Assembly (NCBI GenBank): GCA_029932425.1
Contig: JAOZQC010000055.1
Coordinates: 2,391-7,997, forward strand
Source of the DNA: Planctomycetota bacterium
Lineage (GTDB): Bacteria; Planctomycetota; JAJSAM01
Length of the DNA stretch: 5,607 nucleotides
Reading direction: 5' to 3'
Below the pieces are notes generated by a model, which saw only the letters and a program-made list of their open reading frames with translations, had not been told where the DNA came from and searched no databases. The position numbers were made by a program, and so were the translations under genes. Numbering within the stretch: the stretch's first letter is position 1; the number at the start of each line of letters is the position of its first letter. Positions 1-5,607 of the stretch are shown in pieces.

Positions 1-15
1 CCGGGCCCGGGGCCT

Positions 16-1239
16 CTACGGTCCCGCCCGGTCCCCCGCCCGGGCGGGCGCCCCCCGGTAGGCCTGGAGCCCGAGCTTCAGGATGCGCATGGCCCTGCGC
101 ATCTCGGGCACCTTCCTCACGAAGGCGATGCGGACCTCGTCCCGGCCCAGGCCGGGGGTGGCGTAGAAGCCGGCCGCGGGAGCGATCATCACCGTCTCTC
201 CCTCCACCTGGAAGTCCGTGAGGAGCCACCGCGCGAACGCCTCCGCGTCCTCCACGGGCAGGCGCACCACGGTGTAGAACGCCCCCTTCGGCTTCACGGC
301 CAGGACCCCCTCGATCCCCGCGAGCTCCTCGAACACCGCGTCCCGGCGCGCCCGGTACTCGTCGAGCACCTGCTCGAGGTACTCCGGGGAGGCGTCCAGG
401 GCACGCCGGGCCGCCTTCTGCTCCAGCGTGGGGGCGCAGAGCCGCGCCTGTCCCAGGCGGAGCGCCGCGGAGAGAAGGTCCCGGTTGCGCGTCACCAGGC
501 AACCGAGCCGGGCCCCGCACACGCTGTAGCGCTTGGAGATGCTGTCCAGGAGCACCCCCCGGTCCCCGATCCCCTCGAGATGCAGCACGGAGTGCGCCGC
601 GGCGCCGTCGAACACGAACTCCCGGTACACCTCGTCCGAGAGGAGGAAGAGGTCCCTCTCCACCACCAGGTCGCGGAGGGCCTCGAGCTCCTCCCGGGAG
701 TAGACGTAGCCGGTGGGGTTGTTCGGATTGCAGATGAGGATCGCGCGGGTACGGGAGGTGATCCGGGTCTCCAGGGCCGAGAGGGGAGGCAGGCGGAAGC
801 CGTCCTCGATGCGGCAGGTCACGGGCACCAGGGTCACCCCCGCCTCCACCGCGAAACCGTTGTAGTTCGTGTAGAACGGCTCGGGGACGATCACCTCGTC
901 CCCGGGGTCCGCCAGGGCGAGGAAGGCGAAGATGATGGCCTCGCTCCCTCCCGTGGTGACCACGATCTCGTCGCTCGCCACCCGGATGCCGAACCGGGCG
1001 TAGTACTCCACGAGGCCGTCCCGGTACTCCCAGAGACCCGCGGAATGCCCGTACGGCACGATGCGCGTTCCCGGATCGCGCAGGGCCTCGAGGAACTCCT
1101 CCGGGGACTCGATGTCCGGCTGCCCGATGTTCACGTGGTGGACCCGGACTCCCCGGCGCTTCGCGTCCTCCGCCAGGGGAACGAGCTTGCGGATCGGGGA
1201 GGGGGGCATGCGCTCCCCGCGGCGTGACAGACCAGGCAT
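16..1239 (-). CDS. Class I/II PLP-dependent aminotransferase (aspartate aminotransferase fold)
   Basis: This 407-residue cytosolic enzyme should transfer an amino group between an amino acid and a 2-oxo acid using pyridoxal phosphate (PLP). Visible fold type I landmarks are NIGQPD at about residue 37, the phosphate-binding GGSEA at 97-101, NNPTG at 173-177, SDEVY at 201-205 (the Asp that binds the pyridine nitrogen and the cofactor-contacting Tyr), the SISK Schiff-base lysine at 236 followed by Arg244, and a C-terminal VRIAF with the carboxylate-binding Arg370. Length is normal for the family. The reading frame stays open further upstream, but I chose the ATG at 1239. It has GAGGAG six bases before it, and the N-terminus MPGLSRRGERMPPSPIRKL resembles the family's usual start. 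The ATG at 1209 is a weaker alternative. Substrate is unresolved: aspartate, alanine or another amino acid are all possible. Its neighbour on the right is a divergent tRNA gene, so it is probably transcribed from the spacer 1240-1393. Confidence 0.93.
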   Translation of the reverse strand: MPGLSRRGERMPPSPIRKLVPLAEDAKRRGVRVHHVNIGQPDIESPEEFLEALRDPGTRIVPYGHSAGLWEYRDGLVEYYARFGIRVASDEIVVTTGGSEAIIFAFLALADPGDEVIVPEPFYTNYNGFAVEAGVTLVPVTCRIEDGFRLPPLSALETRITSRTRAILICNPNNPTGYVYSREELEALRDLVVERDLFLLSDEVYREFVFDGAAAHSVLHLEGIGDRGVLLDSISKRYSVCGARLGCLVTRNRDLLSAALRLGQARLCAPTLEQKAARRALDASPEYLEQVLDEYRARRDAVFEELAGIEGVLAVKPKGAFYTVVRLPVEDAEAFARWLLTDFQVEGETVMIAPAAGFYATPGLGRDEVRIAFVRKVPEMRRAMRILKLGLQAYRGAPARAGDRAGP

Positions 1240-1275
1240 CTCCGGCTCCTCGTGCTTCGCCCGTGCGCGGCGGGA

Positions 1276-1286
1276 CGATTCTCGCA
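1276..1286 (-). promoter_or_regulatory. Weak extended -10 candidate for the aminotransferase
   Basis: Read on the minus strand, the sequence TGCGAGAAT matches the form of an extended -10 element (TG, one base, then a hexamer with four of six TATAAT positions). It would start transcription roughly 30 bases before the aminotransferase ATG. No convincing -35 lies 16-18 bases upstream. This is the best candidate in the spacer, but it is weak. Confidence 0.22.
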
Positions 1287-1351
1287 CCTTCCGCGGGGGA
1301 GAGCCAGAAAGGCGCCGGCCGGGTCCGGCGGGCCGGGCAGGTTTGTTTTTC

Positions 1352-1380
1352 TTGTCCCCCCGCCCTGCCGCCCTTAGCAT
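1352..1380 (+). promoter_or_regulatory. Probable sigma70-type promoter of the tRNA-Val gene
   Basis: TTGTCC at 1352-1357 (four of six -35 consensus bases) lies exactly 17 bases before TAGCAT at 1375-1380 (four of six -10 consensus bases). Transcription would begin near 1387, leaving a leader of about seven bases before the mature tRNA 5' end at 1394. The stretch after the -10 is GC-rich, as in many stable-RNA promoters subject to growth-rate control; that regulatory reading is inference. A T-rich stretch at 1342-1351 lies just upstream of the -35, in the most AT-rich part of this spacer. Confidence 0.45.
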
Positions 1381-1393
1381 CCGCCACCGTTCC

Positions 1394-1470
1394 GGGCGGC
1401 TAGCTCAGTCGGCTAGAGCGCGTGCTCGACACGCACGAGGTCACTGGTTCGAATCCAGTGCCGCCCACCA
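1394..1470 (+). tRNA. tRNA-Val (anticodon GAC), CCA encoded
   Basis: A complete cloverleaf can be drawn. The acceptor stem pairs 1394-1400 with 1460-1466. The D stem GCTC/GAGC is at 1403-1406 and 1416-1419, with G18-G19 in its loop. The anticodon stem CGTGC/GCACG is at 1421-1425 and 1433-1437. The variable loop is AGGTC. The T stem ACTGG/CCAGT flanks a normal TTCGAAT loop. Discriminator A1467 is followed by an encoded CCA. The seven-base anticodon loop is TCGACAC, giving anticodon GAC at 1428-1430, which reads GUC and GUU valine codons. A35, C36 and A73 agree with known valyl-tRNA synthetase identity elements. The oddity is C at position 33 (base 1427), where U is nearly universal. All other tertiary positions checked (T8, A14, G15-C48, A58) look normal, so the gene seems intact rather than a decayed copy. 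Confidence 0.95.
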
Positions 1471-1481
1471 CCTCGAAGCGT

Positions 1482-1516
1482 AACGGGGCGAGCCCCTCGG
1501 CTCGCCCCGTTTTCTT
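1482..1516 (+). terminator. Intrinsic terminator of the tRNA-Val transcript
   Basis: A perfect 13-bp inverted repeat (1482-1494 with 1499-1511) encloses the four-base loop CCTC. The stem is very GC-rich, and the plus strand continues into TTTTCTTCC, the expected U-rich tail. It lies 11 bases after the tRNA CCA and before the stop of the convergent minus-strand gene at 1541. On the minus strand the tail is poor (TTACG), so it probably works mainly in the tRNA direction. Confidence 0.88.
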
Positions 1517-1540
1517 CCTGTCGCGCGGGTTCGCTCTTCG

Positions 1541-2002
1541 TTACTTCTCCGCCTTCTTCGGCGCAGGCTTCTCGGAAGCCGCCGCCTTGTAGAGGAACCC
1601 CCGTCCCGGGTGCTCCACCTTCTCGATGGCCCCTTCCTTGGCCAGCGTGCTGATCTGGCTGCGGATGCTCGCCACCGCACCGTCGCACAGCTTCATCGCG
1701 GACTTGATGATCTCCGCCGGAGCGAGGGGCTCCGCCGCCCCCGACACCGCCCGCAGGATCGCCTGGCGCACCGTCACCTTCTTCTTCTTCTTCTTCGCGG
1801 TCTTCGCCGGACGCGCCGGGGCCTTCTTCCCCTTCTTCCTCCCGGGCTTCTTCCGCACGGCCTTTCCCCCGCGTCCCACCGCCTTGCGGATCTCGTGCAA
1901 CACGGAATCCACCTTCTCCGCACGCTGCATGAGTTCTTCGATCTTCTCCTTGATTTCCTGCTTCTCCGCTTCGAGCTTCCGCATCAGTTGTTTCGTGTCC
2001 AC
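1541..2002 (-). CDS. Small basic protein: coiled coil, lysine-rich linker, winged-helix-like C-terminus
   Basis: I do not recognise a named family for this 153-residue protein. Residues 1-40 form a charged heptad-like helix (LMRKLEAEKQEIKEKIEEL and onward), probably a dimerising coiled coil. Residues 44-75 are a disordered basic linker with KKPGRKKGKK, loosely AT-hook-like or histone H1-like, ending in six consecutive lysines. Residues 76-140 (from VTVRQAILRAV to GRGFLYKA) have the helix-helix-helix-wing pattern of a winged-helix domain: a repeated hydrophobic helix, SIRSQISTLAKEGAIEKV as the recognition-helix region, and a PGRGF wing turn. A short Ala/Lys/Pro tail follows. I infer a nucleoid-associated or regulatory DNA-binding protein; nothing shows its target. 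The start is GTG at 2002 because GGGAGG lies nine bases upstream. The stop is TAA. The FmdB-like gene lies 116 bases upstream on the same strand, and a promoter-like site sits between them. Confidence 0.82.
   Translation of the reverse strand: MDTKQLMRKLEAEKQEIKEKIEELMQRAEKVDSVLHEIRKAVGRGGKAVRKKPGRKKGKKAPARPAKTAKKKKKKVTVRQAILRAVSGAAEPLAPAEIIKSAMKLCDGAVASIRSQISTLAKEGAIEKVEHPGRGFLYKAAASEKPAPKKAEK
1778..1795 (-). repeat. (AAG)6 trinucleotide tract encoding six lysines
   Basis: Six perfect CTT units on the plus strand read as six AAG lysine codons, residues 70-75 of the basic protein, right at the junction between linker and winged-helix-like domain. All six lysines use AAG although AAA is available, consistent with the genome's GC bias. 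Slippage would change the linker length without shifting frame. Confidence 0.85.
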
Positions 2003-2003
2003 A

Positions 2004-2043
2004 GGATGAAACCTCCCTCATGGCTGGTAACGCGGATGAAACC
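2004..2043 (-). repeat. Pair of 10-base direct repeats in the leader of the basic protein gene
   Basis: GGTTTCATCC (minus strand) occurs at 2034-2043 and again at 2004-2013, exactly 30 bases apart. A degenerate third copy (TGTTTCACC) directly abuts the upstream one at 2044-2052. The copy nearest the gene overlaps the Shine-Dalgarno (GGGAGG shares its GG with the repeat) and ends one base before the GTG start codon. Position suggests an operator or a translational control element, but no binding protein can be named. Confidence 0.5.
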
Positions 2044-2058
2044 GGTGAAACATACTTT

Positions 2059-2087
2059 CTTATAGCAAAACGAGAGAAACGAGAAAA
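2059..2087 (-). promoter_or_regulatory. Promoter candidate for the basic protein gene, with tandem repeats in its spacer
   Basis: Minus-strand TATAAG at 2059-2064 matches five of six -10 consensus bases. A poor -35 (TTTTCT, 2082-2087) lies 17 bases upstream. The spacer region carries two copies of TCTCGTTT (2068-2075 and 2077-2084), nine bases apart, and the surrounding 2040-2100 is much more AT-rich than anything else in the window. A start near 2052 would give a leader of about 50 bases. The weak -35 together with tandem repeats in the spacer would fit an activated or autoregulated promoter; that is inference. Confidence 0.5.
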
Positions 2088-2118
2088 CAACAATCAACCG
2101 GATCGAGCGACATGCCCC

Positions 2119-2601
2119 TCACGGTTCGTAGAGATGGTCGTCATACTCCCAACCGCTCTCTTCTCCCCCGCCGTCGTCGCCGAGCAGGTCCCCCATTTCC
2201 TCCTCGATCCGCTCGGGGTCTTCCCCGGCCTCCAGCCTGCGGATCGCCGTCTCCATCTCGGGGCCGAGGTCGAGGCCCGTCTCCTGCACCATCCTCCTCA
2301 TGAAGCGGCCCATCTGGCGCGGATCGTTCTCGTCCAGGTCCGACATCTCCCGCTCGAGCTTCGACATCGCCTTCTCCATCCGGGCCATCTGCGCCTCGGA
2401 GAGGTCTTCCCCCCCCTCCTCCGCGGCGGCTCCCGGGCTTCCCGAGGGACGAGCCCGGGCCACGGAGAACGACGAGAGGCGCCTCCGGAGCCCCCCCTTC
2501 CCGCAGCGGGGACAACGTGGCTTCCGGCGGTCCGTCGCGGAGGAGAAGAAGAACTGGAAGACCGTGCGGCACTCCTCGCATGCAAACTCGTAGATCGGCA
2601 T
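2119..2601 (-). CDS. FmdB-type zinc-ribbon protein with long acidic C-terminal extension
   Basis: This 160-residue protein begins MPIYEFACEEC, the hallmark start of the FmdB/CxxC_CXXC_SSSS putative regulatory family. Two CxxC pairs, Cys8/Cys11 and Cys30/Cys33, should bind one zinc ion. The ribbon is followed by a basic RRR and serine segment near 39-46. Residues 65-140 are a highly charged helical region (SEAQMARMEKAMSKLEREM, then DPRQMGRFMRRMVQETG and LEAGEDPERIEEEMGDLL). The end is very acidic. Many family members are only 60-110 residues, so the tail is extra; similar tails are, as I recall, found in deltaproteobacterial homologues. Function is unproven: the family name comes from a gene near formamidase, and a regulatory role is only proposed. 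The start is ATG at 2601 because the family begins at MPIYEF, although the frame stays open upstream. It is divergent from maeB and upstream of the basic protein gene. Confidence 0.88.
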   Translation of the reverse strand: MPIYEFACEECRTVFQFFFSSATDRRKPRCPRCGKGGLRRRLSSFSVARARPSGSPGAAAEEGGEDLSEAQMARMEKAMSKLEREMSDLDENDPRQMGRFMRRMVQETGLDLGPEMETAIRRLEAGEDPERIEEEMGDLLGDDGGGEESGWEYDDHLYEP

Positions 2602-2791
2602 GGCTCGCCCCCCGCTCCCGGGGCCCTCCCGTCGGATCCGAACACCCGTTCGAGGCCGTCCGATTCGGATTCCCGGACCAGCCCGGAATTCGAAACGTTC
2701 TCCGGCACCGGCATGGTATTCCTTCGGCAGATCCCACTCCACTCTTCACCTTCAGGCGGAGGTCGGACGGCGGGACCGTCCGAGACGACCC
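2602..2791. promoter_or_regulatory. Divergent regulatory spacer with TCGGA/TCCGA inverted repeats
   Basis: This 190-base spacer must hold the control regions of both the FmdB-like gene and maeB. I find no clear -35/-10 pair on either strand. It does contain three symmetric elements built from the same half-site: TCGGATCCGA, a perfect 10-bp palindrome at 2632-2641; TCCGATTCGGA, symmetric around one base, at 2659-2669; and TCGGACGG/CCGTCCGA, an 8-bp inverted repeat with a 5-base gap, at 2763-2783. CCGTCCGA occurs also at 2656-2663. These may be operator sites for a shared regulator, although the third is equally readable as an RNA hairpin next to the maeB start. Confidence 0.45.
2758..2791 (+). 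promoter_or_regulatory. maeB ribosome binding site split from its ATG by a hairpin
   Basis: GGAGGT at 2758-2763 is the only strong Shine-Dalgarno match near maeB, but its GGAGG ends 29 bases before the ATG at 2792. No ATG, GTG, TTG or CTG lies at a useful distance downstream of it. Directly after it, 2763-2770 pairs perfectly with 2776-2783 around a five-base loop CGGGA. If that stem folds, the distance from GGAGG to ATG shrinks to eight bases (GACGACCC), which is close to ideal. Confidence 0.5.
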
Positions 2792-5112
<2,321 letters not shown>

Positions 5113-5116
<4 letters not shown>

Positions 5117-5523
5117 GGGCGGGGGGGGCCGTCGCGCTCTTCTGCCTGCTCCTCGCCTCCGGCGGCTGCCGCCTCTCCGGGGAGCCGCGGTTCGTGCGCC
5201 AGCGGCCGCCCCGGAAGGTGGAGACGAAGGTCACGGTGCGGAGCATCCCCTCCGGGGCGGAGGTGACCCTCGGCGGGCGCTACCTGGGGGAGACCCCCCT
5301 CCTGGTTCCCATCCGGTACCGCTGCGACATCCGCATCTTCGAGCAGAAGAAGAGCCTGCCCTATCCCCACACCGAGACGCGGGAGATCCGCTCCTACCCC
5401 CGGAACCGCTTCACCTTCGAGCTCTACAAGGTGGGCTACGAGAGGGCGCAGCGGGTGATCGAGCTCCACGGGGAGGAGGAGCGCGGGATCGAGGTCCGGC
5501 TCCGTCCCCGTCCCGATCGGTGA
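5113..5523 (+). CDS. Putative PEGA-domain lipoprotein
   Basis: A 136-residue product starts at GTG 5113, sharing GTGA with the maeB stop. GGAGG at 5099-5103 inside maeB sits nine bases upstream, so translation is probably coupled. Residues 1-18 look like a signal peptide (VALFCLLLASGG) ending at Cys19, which could be lipidated. The lipobox ASGGC is imperfect because Ser, not Leu, is at -3. From residue 39, TVRSIPSGAEV, then GGRYLGETPL and VPIRYR are typical of PEGA repeats, small beta domains found on bacterial surface proteins. The usual PEGA end appears later, as KVGYERAQRVIELHG then EVRLRP (107-132). Between them, residues 71-101 (EQKKSLPYPHTETREIRSYP) are an insertion. The protein is likely anchored to a membrane and faces the periplasm or cell surface. 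A role is not evident, and the link to malic enzyme is only positional. Confidence 0.85.
5121..5128 (+). repeat. Eight-base G tract at codons 3-6 of the lipoprotein gene
   Basis: Eight consecutive G bases fall within GCG GGG GGG GCC, directly after the GTG start. A one-base change would shift the frame before the signal peptide. Other G or C runs of similar length occur here (2409-2416, 5526-5533, 5599-5607), so in this GC-rich sequence the tract is not exceptional. Confidence 0.6.
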
Positions 5524-5533
5524 CGCCCCCCCC

Positions 5534-5607
5534 TCAGAGGCTCTCCAGGTAGCGGCGGAGCTCCGCGTCGAGCCGGAGGGGATCGCCGAGGATGCGCCGG
5601 GGGGGGG
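5534..5607 (-). CDS. C-terminal end of an unidentified minus-strand gene (partial)
   Basis: Reading the minus strand from the right edge, one frame gives RRILGDPLRLDAELRRYLESL and then a TGA stop at 5534-5536. The amphipathic, charged ending and the G/C-rich third positions look like a real protein C-terminus, and its stop lies only 10 bases from the convergent lipoprotein stop. About 23 residues are visible, too few for a family assignment. The rest of the gene lies beyond the window. Confidence 0.5.
   Translation of the reverse strand, partial: PPRRILGDPLRLDAELRRYLESL

Noticed and set aside
35..48. Perfect 14-base palindrome CCCGCCCGGGCGGG
   Set aside because: It lies within the C-terminal codons of the aminotransferase and consists only of G and C. 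Such palindromes are easily produced by this base composition.
1315..1350. GC hairpin (CCGGCC/GGCCGG) followed by a T-rich stretch, resembling a terminator upstream of the tRNA
   Set aside because: The stem is only six bp with a ten-base loop, and the T-run begins five bases after it. There is no plus-strand gene to its left, and the T-rich stretch fits better as promoter upstream sequence.
1450..1541. tRNA 3' end as an attachment site for an integrated element
   Set aside because: No second copy of the tRNA 3' end, no integrase and no accessory cargo are visible in the window.
1413..2093. A 226-codon minus-strand frame over the tRNA, terminator and basic protein gene
   Set aside because: It crosses a tRNA gene and a terminator and reads as Glu/Gly/Arg-rich low complexity, which is a frame shadow of the basic protein gene.
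2704..2717. GGCAC-N5-TGG resembling a sigma54 -24/-12 promoter ahead of maeB
   Set aside because: The essential GC of the -12 element is not at the required ten-base spacing from the GG.

Overview
The window is a dense piece of a high-GC bacterial chromosome. G or C dominates third codon positions, and short G or C runs are common. It carries five complete protein genes, one gene end cut off by the right edge, and one tRNA gene. The gene types (MaeB-type malic enzyme fused to a phosphotransacetylase-like domain, FmdB-type zinc ribbon with a long acidic tail, PEGA-type lipoprotein) suggest a Gram-negative, Deltaproteobacteria-like or other high-GC environmental lineage. The sequence alone does not fix the phylum. 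I see no insertion sequence, integrase, CRISPR array or phage gene.

Layout from left to right: a class I/II PLP-dependent aminotransferase on the minus strand (16-1239); a 154-base divergent spacer; a tRNA-Val with anticodon GAC on the plus strand (1394-1470), followed by a textbook intrinsic terminator (1482-1516). Next come two minus-strand genes: a small basic protein with a coiled coil, a lysine linker and a winged-helix-like C-terminus (1541-2002), and, upstream of it, an FmdB-type zinc-ribbon protein (2119-2601). They are separated by an AT-rich 116-base spacer with a promoter-like site and direct repeats. A 190-base divergent spacer rich in TCGGA/TCCGA inverted repeats separates the zinc-ribbon gene from maeB (2792-5116, plus strand). 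maeB overlaps a PEGA-like lipoprotein gene (5113-5523) by four bases. A minus-strand gene end (stop at 5534-5536) converges on it.

Metabolically, the aminotransferase and the malic enzyme both work at the amino acid/TCA/pyruvate junction, but they are not in one operon and a direct link is inference only. The maeB-lipoprotein overlap points to translational coupling. The minus-strand pair may be partly co-transcribed, with an extra internal promoter for the basic DNA-binding-like protein.

The most interesting points are: a strong Shine-Dalgarno sequence for maeB that lies too far from the ATG, unless an intervening perfect 8-bp hairpin folds and restores an 8-base spacing; a tRNA-Val with C instead of the near-universal U at position 33; the repeat-rich promoter and leader of the basic winged-helix-like gene; and the cluster of TCGGA/TCCGA inverted repeats between the zinc-ribbon gene and maeB.
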